A DNA stretch of 64,000 bases from Mycobacterium sp. (GTDB lineage Bacteria; Actinomycetota; Actinomycetes; Mycobacteriales; Mycobacteriaceae): contig NZ_VYIK01000002.1 of assembly GCF_008709575.1 (NCBI RefSeq), positions 1 through 64,000 of the forward strand, given 5' to 3'. The translations under genes and the position numbers were made by a program. Position 1 is the first letter of the stretch, and every line of letters begins with the position of its first letter. The notes below the pieces were generated by a model that did not search any database, had not been told where the DNA came from, and worked only from the letters and a program-made list of their open reading frames with translations. Below are positions 7,930 through 17,063 of this stretch, piece by piece.

Positions 7930-8667
7930 GTGCTTCTCGTGGTGCGAATCCCTCGACCTCATCCCGCCCCGCGTCCCGCGGTGAAGGTCGACGCACGCAG
8001 CGAGCGCTGGCGTGAACACCGCAAGAAGGTGCGCGGTGAGATCGTCGACGCGGCATTTCGCGCCATCGACCGGCTCGGGCCGGAGCTGAGCGTACGGGAA
8101 ATCGCCGAAGAGGCCGGCACCGCCAAGCCGAAGATCTACCGGCATTTCCAGGACAAGTCCGATCTGTTTCAGGCGATCGGGGAGCGGCTGCGCGACATGC
8201 TGTACGCGGCGATCTTGCCCTCGATCGACCTGAAAACCGACTCCGCTCGTGAGGTGATCCGGCGCGCCGTCGAGGAGTACGTCAACCTGGTCGACAAGCA
8301 TCCCAACGTGCTGCGGGTCTTCATTCAGGGCCGCTCCCCGGTCAGCCCTCAGATCCTCAACGAGGGCCGTGGCATCACCCTGGCGGTGGCCGACATGTTC
8401 GACAACGAACTTCGAGAGATGCAACTCGACCATGCCGCGGTCGAATTGGCCGGCCATGCCGCCTTCGGGTCGGCCGCGTCGGCCACCGAGTGGTGGCTGG
8501 GCCCGGACCCGCAGAGTCCGCGACGCATGTCGCACGACCAGTTCGTCGCCCAGCTGACGACCATCATGCTGGGCGTGATCAGCGGCACCGCCGAGGTGCT
8601 CGGGATCAGCCTCGATCCCGATTTGCCCATCCGCAGCGCGGTGCCTCGGGACTCCGCGGCCAGCTGA
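7930..8667 (+). CDS. TetR-family transcriptional regulator (Rv3050c-like)
   Basis: A 245-residue regulator if GTG 7930 is used; in-frame GTGs at 7939 and 7942 are close alternatives. A basic N-terminal extension (PRPHPAPRPAVKVDARSERW) precedes the helix-turn-helix (ELSVREIAEEAGTAKPKIYR, HFQDKSDLF). The rest is a helical ligand-binding domain. It lies between nrdE and a flavin monooxygenase on the same strand, so the monooxygenase 56 bp downstream is the most likely target. The ligand is unknown. Confidence 0.85.
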   Translation: MLLVVRIPRPHPAPRPAVKVDARSERWREHRKKVRGEIVDAAFRAIDRLGPELSVREIAEEAGTAKPKIYRHFQDKSDLFQAIGERLRDMLYAAILPSIDLKTDSAREVIRRAVEEYVNLVDKHPNVLRVFIQGRSPVSPQILNEGRGITLAVADMFDNELREMQLDHAAVELAGHAAFGSAASATEWWLGPDPQSPRRMSHDQFVAQLTTIMLGVISGTAEVLGISLDPDLPIRSAVPRDSAAS

Positions 8668-8723
8668 GCACCGGCGAGCGCCCCGAGATACCCGGTACCG
8701 GCGTTCCCAGGTAGCATGGCAGC

Positions 8724-10274
8724 ATGACCATCGCGGAGCCGACGACGCAGGAGTCGACACACCCGACCCCCGTGCACACCCGCGCGTTGATCATCGGCAC
8801 CGGGTTCTCCGGGTTGGGGATGGCCATCGCGCTGCAGCGCCAGGGCGTGGACTTCCTGATCCTGGAGAAGGCCGACGATGTCGGCGGAACGTGGCGTGAC
8901 AACAGCTATCCGGGGTGCGCGTGCGATATCCCGTCGCACCTGTATTCGTTCTCCTTCGAGCCCAAGCCGGACTGGAAGCACCTGTTCTCCTATCAGGACG
9001 AGATCTGGGATTACCTCAAGGGAGTCACCGACAAATACGGACTGCGCCGCTACATCGTGTTCGACTCGCTCGTCGACCGTGCGCACTGGGACGACGCCGA
9101 CTATCGCTGGCACGTGTTCACCGCCGACGGGCGCGAATATGTCGCCCAGTTCGTCATCTCCGGAGCTGGTGCACTGCACATCCCGTCGGTTCCCGACATC
9201 CCCGGACGCGACGAGTTCCGGGGCCCCGCTTTCCATTCCGCCCAGTGGGATCACGGCGTGGATCTGACCGGCAAGCGGGTCGCGGTGATCGGCACCGGCG
9301 CCAGCGCCATCCAGATCGTTCCCGAGATCATCGACCGGGTCGCCGGACTGCAGCTCTACCAGCGCACCCCGCCGTGGGTGGTGCCGCGCACCAACGAGGA
9401 GCTGCCACCGGCGTTGCGGCGCGCGCTGGGCACCATCCCCGGCCTGCGGCTGGCGCTGCGGACCGCCATCTACTGGGGGCAGGAGGCGTTGGCCTACGGA
9501 ATGACCAGGCGGCCCGACACGCTCAAGGTGATCGAGTCCTTCGCCAAGTGGAACATCCGCCGCGCGGTCAAAGACCGCGAGCTGCGCCGCAAGCTGACGC
9601 CGCAGTACCGGATCGGCTGCAAGCGAATCCTGAACTCGTCGACCTACTATCCCGCCGTGGCCAACCCCAAGACCGAGCTCGTCACCGACCGCATCAGCGC
9701 CATCACGCCGGACGGCATCGTCACCGCCGACGGCCGGCACCGGCGGGTCGATGTGATCGTGTTCGCCACCGGCTTTCACGTCACCGACTCCTACACCTAC
9801 GTGCAGATCAAAGGGCTGCACGGGGAGGACCTGGTGGACCGGTGGAACCGGGAAGGGGTGGTCGCGCATCGCGGGATCACGGTCGCCGACATGCCCAACT
9901 TGTTCTTTCTGCTGGGACCCAACACCGGGCTGGGCCACAACTCGGTGGTGTTCATGATCGAGGCGCAGATCCGCTATGTGTCCCGTGCGATCGCCGCCTG
10001 CGACCGGCTCGGCGCGCAGGCGCTGGCACCGACCCGGGCCGCGCAGGACCGCTTCAACGAGCGTTTGCAGCGCGAACTCGCCGGCTCGGTGTGGAACTCC
10101 GGCGGGTGTCGGAGCTGGTACCTCGACGAGCACGGCAACAACCGGGTGCTCTGGGGCGGTTACACCTGGCAGTACTGGGCGGCGACCCGAAAACTCGATC
10201 TCTCCGAGTATCAGTTCTTCGGGGTGGGCACCGGCGCGTCAACGACACGACGTGACACTGGGTCGCGACACTAG
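8724..10274 (+). CDS. FAD-containing Baeyer-Villiger-type monooxygenase (Rv3049c-like)
   Basis: A 516-residue flavoprotein monooxygenase. The FAD-binding motif GTGFSGLG is near residues 30-37, a second dinucleotide motif is GTGASAIQIV, and the Baeyer-Villiger fingerprint FxGxxxHxxxW is seen as FRGPAFHSAQW. Such enzymes insert oxygen into ketones using NADPH, and mycobacterial relatives also oxidise thioamide compounds. The substrate cannot be read from sequence. It follows the TetR gene and ends only 89 bp before nrdF, leaving the nrdF promoter in a short gap. Confidence 0.9.
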   Translation: MTIAEPTTQESTHPTPVHTRALIIGTGFSGLGMAIALQRQGVDFLILEKADDVGGTWRDNSYPGCACDIPSHLYSFSFEPKPDWKHLFSYQDEIWDYLKGVTDKYGLRRYIVFDSLVDRAHWDDADYRWHVFTADGREYVAQFVISGAGALHIPSVPDIPGRDEFRGPAFHSAQWDHGVDLTGKRVAVIGTGASAIQIVPEIIDRVAGLQLYQRTPPWVVPRTNEELPPALRRALGTIPGLRLALRTAIYWGQEALAYGMTRRPDTLKVIESFAKWNIRRAVKDRELRRKLTPQYRIGCKRILNSSTYYPAVANPKTELVTDRISAITPDGIVTADGRHRRVDVIVFATGFHVTDSYTYVQIKGLHGEDLVDRWNREGVVAHRGITVADMPNLFFLLGPNTGLGHNSVVFMIEAQIRYVSRAIAACDRLGAQALAPTRAAQDRFNERLQRELAGSVWNSGGCRSWYLDEHGNNRVLWGGYTWQYWAATRKLDLSEYQFFGVGTGASTTRRDTGSRH

Positions 10275-10315
10275 TTGTTGTGTTGCGGCTGGTTGTCGGA
10301 CCCCAGGGGTAGTGT
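10268..10315 (+). promoter_or_regulatory. paired NrdR-like boxes upstream of nrdF
   Basis: ACACTAGTTGTTGTGT (10268-10283) is a close match to the NrdR consensus acaCwAtATaTwGtgt. A second, more degenerate box ACCCCAGGGGTAGTGT (10300-10315) starts 32 bp later, the same spacing as before nrdHIE. The first box overlaps the stop of the monooxygenase gene. Matching architecture at both loci suggests NrdR coordinates all three reductase components. Confidence 0.7.
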
Positions 10316-10351
10316 TCACATGTGGGCGCGGTTGCCCATCCGTCCTGGTGA

Positions 10352-11338
<987 letters not shown>

Positions 11339-11344
11339 AGCCTC

Positions 11345-11360
11345 GGCGCCCCAGAGCGCC
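11345..11360. terminator. candidate bidirectional terminator between nrdF and adhC
   Basis: GGCGC-CCCAGA-GCGCC fills most of the 23-bp gap between the convergent stop codons. It can form the same stem from either strand and could end both transcripts. The stem is short, and GC-rich repeats of this size occur by chance, so confidence is low. Confidence 0.3.
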
Positions 11361-11361
11361 C

Positions 11362-12405
11362 CTAGAGCGTCGCGGTGTCGATGACGAACCGGTAGCGCAC
11401 GTCGCTGGCCAGCACCCGCTCGTAGGCCTCGTTGATGTAATCGGGCTCGATGACTTCGATTTCGGGCCGCACGCCATGCTCGGCGCAGAAATTCAGCATC
11501 TCCTGCGTCTCGGCGATCCCGCCGATGTTGGAGCCGGACAGGCTGCGCCGCATCAGCGCCAACGCGAACGCCGGCACCGGCATCGGGTGCTCGGGGATGC
11601 CGAGTTCGACCAGCGTGCCGTCCACGTCGAGCAATTTCAGGTACTCGCCGAGGTCGATGTTGGCCGAAACGGTGTTCAGAATCAGGTCGAAACCGTTGCG
11701 CAGCTTCTTGAACGTGTCCGGATCGGCGGTCGCGTAGTAGCGACTGGCGCCCAGCCGCAGGCCGTCCTCCATCTTCTTCAGCGACTGCGACAGCACCGTG
11801 ACGTCGGCGCCCATCGCCGCGCCCAGCTTGACGCCCATGTGGCCCAGCCCGCCCAGGCCGATCACCGCGACCCGGGTGCCGGGCCCGGCATTCCAGTGCC
11901 GAAGCGGCGAATACAGCGTGATGCCCGCGCACAGCAGCGGTGCCGCGACGTCCAGCGGCAGTGCATCGGGGATGCGCAGTACGTAGTTCTCGTCGACGAC
12001 GATCGCGCTGCTGTAGCCGCCGTAGGTCGGCCGGCCGTCGCGGCCGATGCCGTTGTAGGTCGTGGTCATCCCGCGCTTGCAGTACTGCTCCAGCCCGGCC
12101 AGGCAGCTGCTGCACTCGCGGCAGGAATCCACGAAACAGCCCACCCCGACGTGATCACCCACCTGGTACTTGGTGACCTCGGCACCCACCGCGGTCACCA
12201 CGCCGGCGATCTCGTGACCCGGCACCACCGGATAATTCGGCGTGCCCCACTCGGCTTTGACGGTGTGAATGTCGGAGTGGCAGATCCCGGCGAACTTGAT
12301 CTCGATGGCCACGTCGTGCGGGCCGGGGTCGCGACGGGTGATGGTGGTCCTGGTCAGCGGTTCGGTCGCCGACGTGGCGGCGTACGCGGAGACAACGGTG
12401 CTCAT
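11362..12405 (-). CDS. adhC: NADP-dependent zinc alcohol dehydrogenase
   Basis: A 347-residue medium-chain dehydrogenase of the cinnamyl-alcohol type. Catalytic zinc ligands lie in GICHSDIHT and GHEIAGVV. The structural-zinc lobe shows four cysteines in [20 protein letters not shown]. The Rossmann motif is [11 protein letters not shown]. Mycobacterial AdhC reduces aliphatic and aromatic aldehydes with NADPH and has been linked to lipid metabolism. ATG 12405 is preceded by GAAGAGG at good spacing. In M. tuberculosis two small genes lie between nrdF2 and adhC; they are absent here. Confidence 0.94.
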   Translation of the reverse strand: MSTVVSAYAATSATEPLTRTTITRRDPGPHDVAIEIKFAGICHSDIHTVKAEWGTPNYPVVPGHEIAGVVTAVGAEVTKYQVGDHVGVGCFVDSCRECSSCLAGLEQYCKRGMTTTYNGIGRDGRPTYGGYSSAIVVDENYVLRIPDALPLDVAAPLLCAGITLYSPLRHWNAGPGTRVAVIGLGGLGHMGVKLGAAMGADVTVLSQSLKKMEDGLRLGASRYYATADPDTFKKLRNGFDLILNTVSANIDLGEYLKLLDVDGTLVELGIPEHPMPVPAFALALMRRSLSGSNIGGIAETQEMLNFCAEHGVRPEIEVIEPDYINEAYERVLASDVRYRFVIDTATL

Positions 12406-12506
12406 CGAATACCTCTTCAGAGCTGGAACTTACGGCTCTAGTGCGGACGTTCAATAGCCTAGTGAAAGCCTAGCCAAGTAAAGTGGTCGGCGCCCGAGTG
12501 CGGCGC

Positions 12507-13610
12507 TCAGTTGATCGGGGCATTGATCCAGCGCAGGTCCTCGACGATGCCCCGGGCCGCGATCACGCCCTGCCCGGTCTGCCAGATCTCGTTGTTGACG
12601 ATGAACACCCGGTTGTCGCGGTAGGCCGAGAGTTTGCGCCACGACGCGCTGTCGAGGACGGTGGGCGCACGGTCTTTGGCGGCCGGCGAGGCGAACGAGA
12701 CGTAGACGATGTCGGCGTCGGCGGCGGAGAAATCGGCGGAGCGGGCCAGATCGACGTCGGTGTCACCGATCTCGAGATACGGCTTGTCGGTGAAGCGTTG
12801 CGACGGCGGTCGGCCCACGCCGACGATCTGCACCACGCTGGCCGGGAAGTTGTCGGCGCCGTAGACACGCACGGTGTTCGCGGTGAACTGCACGATCGAC
12901 GCCTGGTAGTGGCCGGCGTCGTGCGCGGCGCCGCTCTCGTGGGCCTTGGCGGCGAAGTCGTCGAGTACCGTGTTGGCGGCGCCGATGCGCCCGGTGGCCG
13001 CGCCGACGCCGCGCACGGCGTCCTCCCAGGCCGCTCCCGGCGCCCCGGTGAATACGCACGGGGCGATCGCTGAAAGCTGCGGATACAGCGTCGGGGTCGC
13101 CGCCACCGAGCCCAGGATCAGATCCGGCTTCGCCGCCGCGACGGCGGCCAGGTCGGGGGCGCTGCGGGTGCCCGCACCGGGCAGTCGATGGATGGCCGCG
13201 CCGAGGTAGGAGGGCTGACCCGAGGCGCCGTCCGGCAGTGCCGCTGCCACGATGCGGGACTGCAGGCCCAGCGCGCACAGGGTGTCGAGCGCGTCCCCGG
13301 TCAGCACGACGATGCGCTGCGGGTCGGCGTGCACCTCGGTCACGTCGGGATCCACCCCGGCTGCATTGTGGACCTGGCGCATCGGGGGGCCCGGATCCGG
13401 CGCGGCGGGCTGCGCCGCGCAGGATTCGTCGGGTTTGCGCTGGTTGCCCAGCACTCCGGCGCCGGCGATCTGGGTGGTGCTGGTGACCACCGAACGCGCC
13501 GTCGATGGTGCCGTCCCCGTCGGCGATGTGCATCCGGCGCACACCGTGACCGAAATCACCGCTGCTGCGGCTGCGCCCAGCGCGCCGGGCCGTTTACCGC
13601 TCGTCAGCAC
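12507..13610 (-). CDS. fecB: periplasmic iron-siderophore/heme-binding lipoprotein FecB
   Basis: A 367-residue substrate-binding protein of the FecB/BtuF class. An N-terminal signal peptide ends in a lipobox with the acylated Cys at residue 27 (TVCAGC). Two alpha/beta lobes follow, with the family segment QRIVVLTGDALDTLCALGL near the lobe start. It is expected on the outer face of the plasma membrane, binding ferric siderophore or heme for uptake. No permease or ATPase is adjacent, as in M. tuberculosis (Rv3044). It is divergent from ctaD, the haem-copper oxidase gene. The GTG start has only a weak ribosome site. Confidence 0.9.
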   Translation of the reverse strand: MLTSGKRPGALGAAAAAVISVTVCAGCTSPTGTAPSTARSVVTSTTQIAGAGVLGNQRKPDESCAAQPAAPDPGPPMRQVHNAAGVDPDVTEVHADPQRIVVLTGDALDTLCALGLQSRIVAAALPDGASGQPSYLGAAIHRLPGAGTRSAPDLAAVAAAKPDLILGSVAATPTLYPQLSAIAPCVFTGAPGAAWEDAVRGVGAATGRIGAANTVLDDFAAKAHESGAAHDAGHYQASIVQFTANTVRVYGADNFPASVVQIVGVGRPPSQRFTDKPYLEIGDTDVDLARSADFSAADADIVYVSFASPAAKDRAPTVLDSASWRKLSAYRDNRVFIVNNEIWQTGQGVIAARGIVEDLRWINAPIN

Positions 13611-13659
13611 TCTTGCGACGGTAACATTCGGTGGAACGCGACCCTCCGGCAGCGGCCGA

Positions 13660-13690
13660 TTACGACAGTTTGTAGGACTCGGGCTACGAT
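13660..13690 (+). promoter_or_regulatory. possible promoter of ctaD
   Basis: TTACGA (13660-13665) and TACGAT (13685-13690), separated by 19 bp, resemble mycobacterial housekeeping -35 and -10 elements. They lie 40 bp before the ctaD start in the 119-bp divergent gap with fecB. This is a sequence match only. Confidence 0.3.
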
Positions 13691-13719
13691 GACAGCACGT
13701 TATCGGTTGCCCCAGGTTT

Positions 13720-13726
13720 GGAGGAG
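13720..13726 (+). promoter_or_regulatory. ribosome binding site deciding the ctaD start
   Basis: GGAGGAG lies 3 bases before TTG 13730, supporting that rare start over the TTG at 13718, which would place the Shine-Dalgarno inside the reading frame. The resulting N-terminus (TAEAPP) matches the M. tuberculosis protein as I recall it. Confidence 0.6.
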
Positions 13727-13729
13727 CTC

Positions 13730-15460
13730 TTGACCGCCGAAGCCCCCCCGCGCAGAGAACTCGAGGCCAGTCGTCCGTTCCCGGCCCGGACGGGGCCGAA
13801 GGGCAACCTGGTCTACAAACTCATAACAACGACCGATCACAAGATGATCGGCATCATGTACGTGGTCACCTGCTTCGTCTTCTTTTTCATCGGCGGGCTG
13901 CTGGCCTTGCTGATGCGCGCCGAACTGGCCGCACCGGGTCTGCAGTTTTTGTCCAACGAGCAGTACAACCAGCTGTTCACCATGCACGGCACCATCATGT
14001 TGCTGTTTTATGCCACCCCGATCGTGTTCGGGTTCGCCAACCTGGTGCTGCCGCTGCAGATCGGCGCGCCCGACGTGGCGTTCCCCCGGCTCAACGCGTT
14101 CTCCTACTGGCTGTTTTTGTTCGGCTCGCTGATCGCGATGGCCGGGTTCATCACCCCGGGCGGGGCGGCGGACTTCGGCTGGACCGCCTACACCCCGCTG
14201 TCCACCGCCATCCATTCGCCCGGCGCCGGCGGCGACTTGTGGGTCGTGGGCCTGATCGTGGCCGGTCTGGGCACCATCTTGGGCGCGGTCAACATGATCA
14301 CCACCGTGGTCTGCATGCGCGCCCCCGGCATGACGATGTTTCGGATGCCGATCTTCACCTGGAACATCCTGGTGACCTCGATCATCGTGCTGGTGGCGTT
14401 CCCGCTGTTGACCGCGGCGCTGTTCGGGCTGGCCGCCGACCGGCATCTGGGCGCCCACGTCTACGACCCGGCCAACGGGGGACCGATCCTGTGGCAGCAC
14501 CTGTTCTGGTTCTTCGGGCACCCCGAGGTCTACATCGTGGCGTTGCCGTTCTTCGGGGTCGTCACCGAGATCTTGCCGGTGTTTTCCCGTAAACCGGTCT
14601 TCGGCTACACCACCCTGGTCTATGCCACGATGGCGATCGCGGTGCTGTCGGTGGCGGTGTGGGCGCACCACATGTTCGCCACCGGGGCGGTGCTGCTGCC
14701 GTTCTTTTCGTTCATGACGTATCTGATCGCGGTGCCCACCGGGATCAAGTTCTTCAACTGGGCCGGCACCATGTGGAAGGGCCAGCTGACGTTTGAGACC
14801 CCGATGCTGTTCGCGGTGGGCTTTTTGGTCACCTTCTTGCTGGGCGGTCTGACCGGGGTGCTGCTGGCCAGCCCGCCGCTGGACTTCCACGTCACCGACA
14901 GCTACTTCGTGGTCGCGCACTTCCACTACGTGCTGTTCGGCACGATCGTGTTCTCCACCTTCGCCGGGACCTATTTCTGGTTTCCGAAGATGACCGGCCG
15001 GCTGCTCGACGAGCGGCTGGGCAAGCTGCATTTCTGGTTGACCTTCATCGGGTTCAACGTCACGTTTTTGGTGCAGCACTGGCTCGGCGACATGGGCATG
15101 CCGCGCCGCTACGCCGACTACCTGCCCAGCGACGGGTTCCAACCGCTCAACGTCGTCTCCACGACCGGCGCCTTCATCCTGGGGGCCTCGATGCTGCCGT
15201 TCGTGTGGAACGTGTTCAAGAGCTGGCGCTACGGGGAGCCGGTGACCGTCGACGACCCGTGGGGCTACGGCAACTCGCTGGAGTGGGCGACCAGCTGCCC
15301 GCCGCCGCGGCACAACTTCTACGAGCTGCCCCGCATCCGCTCCGAGCGCCCGGCCTTCGAGCTGCACTACCCCCACATGATCCCCCGGTTGCGCGCCGAA
15401 GCCCATATCGGGCGCTCCAACGCTGACGAACGAGCCCCCGAACTCAGCGCGAAACACTAA
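13730..15460 (+). CDS. ctaD: cytochrome c oxidase subunit I (aa3-type)
   Basis: A 576-residue, twelve-helix haem-copper oxidase core subunit in the plasma membrane. Haem a and a3/CuB ligands are visible: FTMHGTIM, the cross-linked His-Tyr region FGHPEVYI, the CuB pair VWAHHMF and the late pair [10 protein letters not shown]. It receives electrons from the cytochrome bcc complex and pumps protons while reducing oxygen. The start is a rare TTG. In M. tuberculosis the neighbour on this side is serB2; here a peroxiredoxin and an unrelated syntenic block follow. Confidence 0.97.
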   Translation: MTAEAPPRRELEASRPFPARTGPKGNLVYKLITTTDHKMIGIMYVVTCFVFFFIGGLLALLMRAELAAPGLQFLSNEQYNQLFTMHGTIMLLFYATPIVFGFANLVLPLQIGAPDVAFPRLNAFSYWLFLFGSLIAMAGFITPGGAADFGWTAYTPLSTAIHSPGAGGDLWVVGLIVAGLGTILGAVNMITTVVCMRAPGMTMFRMPIFTWNILVTSIIVLVAFPLLTAALFGLAADRHLGAHVYDPANGGPILWQHLFWFFGHPEVYIVALPFFGVVTEILPVFSRKPVFGYTTLVYATMAIAVLSVAVWAHHMFATGAVLLPFFSFMTYLIAVPTGIKFFNWAGTMWKGQLTFETPMLFAVGFLVTFLLGGLTGVLLASPPLDFHVTDSYFVVAHFHYVLFGTIVFSTFAGTYFWFPKMTGRLLDERLGKLHFWLTFIGFNVTFLVQHWLGDMGMPRRYADYLPSDGFQPLNVVSTTGAFILGASMLPFVWNVFKSWRYGEPVTVDDPWGYGNSLEWATSCPPPRHNFYELPRIRSERPAFELHYPHMIPRLRAEAHIGRSNADERAPELSAKH

Positions 15461-15509
15461 AATTGTCCTACCTGCTGGGGTTTCCCACGACCGGAAAGGA
15501 TAGTTTGCC

Positions 15510-16235
15510 ATGACCACCACCGCCGAAGCACCGGCCACCGTCACGGCTATGCCGCGTATCGGTGATCCGGCTCCAGAATTCACCGCGGTCACCACCCAGG
15601 GCACGATCCATTTCCCCGCAGATTACAAAGGCAAGTGGGTGATCTTTTTCTCACACCCGGGAGATTTCACGCCGGTCTGCACCTCGGAATTCGTGACGTT
15701 CGCCTCGATGCAGCAACAATTGGCGGCTTACAACACCGAGCTATTGGGCCTCTCGGTCGACGGGATCGCCAGTCATCTCGCCTGGCTCCAGCAGATCAAA
15801 GACAAGATCGCCTTCCGTGATCACAAGAATGTCGATGTCACCTTTCCGGTGATCGACGATGCCTCTCAGCAGGTCGCGCGAAAATATGGGATGATCATGC
15901 CCGGCGAGGACTCCACCAAAGCGGTGCGAGCGGTCTTTTTCATCGACCCGAAAGGCATCATCCGCGCGATCATCTATTATCCGTTGATTCTCGGACGCAA
16001 CTCCGCGGAATTGCTGCGCGTCATCAAGGCGTTGCAGACCACCGATCATTTCGGTGTCGCCACTCCGGCAGATTGGCAACCCGGCGATCCCGTCATCTTG
16101 CCCATTCCCGACAACATGACCGGCATGAAAGAGCGACAAGAAACCCACGCCGAGGGCATGACGTGCCAAGACTGGTACTTTTGCACCAAGGAAATACCCG
16201 CCGACGAGGTTGAAGCCGCCATCCGGGCCAAATAG
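15510..16235 (+). CDS. archaeal-type (Prx6 subfamily) peroxiredoxin
   Basis: A 241-residue thioredoxin-fold peroxidase. The peroxidatic Cys57 sits in PGDFTPVCTSE. Two further cysteines near the C-terminus (C219 and C225, in CQDWYFCTKE) match the arrangement of archaeal Prx6-type enzymes, where one acts as the resolving residue. The long C-terminal arm also fits this subfamily rather than AhpC. It should reduce hydrogen peroxide and organic peroxides in the cytoplasm; the donor is unknown. GGAAAGGA precedes ATG 15510. Codons ending in A or T are clearly more frequent than in flanking genes, suggesting acquisition. It lies exactly at the break between two syntenic blocks. Confidence 0.92.
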   Translation: MTTTAEAPATVTAMPRIGDPAPEFTAVTTQGTIHFPADYKGKWVIFFSHPGDFTPVCTSEFVTFASMQQQLAAYNTELLGLSVDGIASHLAWLQQIKDKIAFRDHKNVDVTFPVIDDASQQVARKYGMIMPGEDSTKAVRAVFFIDPKGIIRAIIYYPLILGRNSAELLRVIKALQTTDHFGVATPADWQPGDPVILPIPDNMTGMKERQETHAEGMTCQDWYFCTKEIPADEVEAAIRAK

Positions 16236-16330
16236 CGCTCACCCCGCTGCGGTGCTGCCCGTCGGCGGCGCCGTCCACGGCGCGGGGCACCGGGCTCTCG
16301 CCAGCCGTCGGTGGCGCACCGGCGATGCAG

Positions 16331-16413
16331 TGGCAGGTCCAGGATTCGAACCTGGGTAGGCATACGCCGACGGATTTACAGTCCGCTCCCATTGGCCGCT
16401 CGGGCAACCTGCC
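16331..16413 (-). tRNA. tRNA-Tyr (GTA anticodon)
   Basis: On the minus strand the acceptor arms GGCAGGT and ACCTGCC pair perfectly, with discriminator A at 16331. The anticodon loop reads ACTGTAAATC, giving GTA for tyrosine. The 83-nt length with an extended variable arm is typical of bacterial tRNA-Tyr. The T-loop GGTTCGAATCC is canonical. CCA is not encoded. It lies antisense to its neighbours between the peroxiredoxin and yajQ genes, beside the rearrangement junction. Confidence 0.95.
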
Positions 16414-16491
16414 TCGTGTGTTACGTCTAGCAGGGTACAACGAGCCAGTGGGCGGGGCACACGGGGCAAAACCGAGGGAAGGGACGGATCC

Positions 16492-16983
16492 ATGGCGGAA
16501 TCGTCGTTCGACATCGTCAGCAAGGTCGACCGGCAGGAAGTCGACAACGCCCTCAATCAGGCCGCCAAGGAGCTGGCCACCAGATTCGATTTCCGCGGCA
16601 CCGACACCAGGATTGCCTGGAAGGGTACCGATGCCATCGAGCTGACCAGCTCCACCGAGGAGCGGGTCAAGGCCGCCGTCGACGTCTTCAAGGAGAAGTT
16701 GATCCGCCGCGACATCTCGCTGAAGGCCTTCGACGCCGGTGAGCCGCAGCCCTCCGGCAAGACCTACAAGGTGACCGGCACCATCAAGCAGGGCATCTCC
16801 AGCGAGAACGCCAAGAAGATCACCAAGCTGATCCGCGACGAGGGCCCCAAGAACGTCAAGGCCCAGATCCAAGGCGACGAGGTGCGTGTCTCGGGCAAAA
16901 AACGCGACGACCTTCAGGCCGTCATCGCGATGCTCAAAAAAGCCGACCTCGACGTCGCACTGCAGTTCGTCAACTACCGCTAA
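16492..16983 (+). CDS. YajQ-family nucleotide-binding protein (Rv0566c-like)
   Basis: A 163-residue protein covering the whole YajQ/DUF520 family, from the N-terminal FDIVSKVD motif to the C-terminal VALQFVNYR. The family has two ferredoxin-like domains. Some members bind cyclic di-GMP or GTP, but the role in mycobacteria is not settled. The ATG follows GGAAGGGA. It is the first gene of the second syntenic block, and the adjacent tRNA-Tyr is conserved in that context. Confidence 0.93.
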   Translation: MAESSFDIVSKVDRQEVDNALNQAAKELATRFDFRGTDTRIAWKGTDAIELTSSTEERVKAAVDVFKEKLIRRDISLKAFDAGEPQPSGKTYKVTGTIKQGISSENAKKITKLIRDEGPKNVKAQIQGDEVRVSGKKRDDLQAVIAMLKKADLDVALQFVNYR

Positions 16984-17063
16984 GCCTGGCCCAATCAACC
17001 GGTGGGTGCCTACTCTGGGTGAGGTACATATCGGTTATTGCGGGCACGAAGCGAGGTGTGCTG

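Noticed and set aside
13700..15604. 634-codon open frame antisense to ctaD
   Set aside because: Low-complexity His/Gln/Gly-rich translation opposite a highly conserved oxidase gene.
16331..16413. tRNA-Tyr as an integration site for an island holding the peroxiredoxin
   Set aside because: I found no integrase, no direct repeat of the tRNA end and no other mobile gene nearby.
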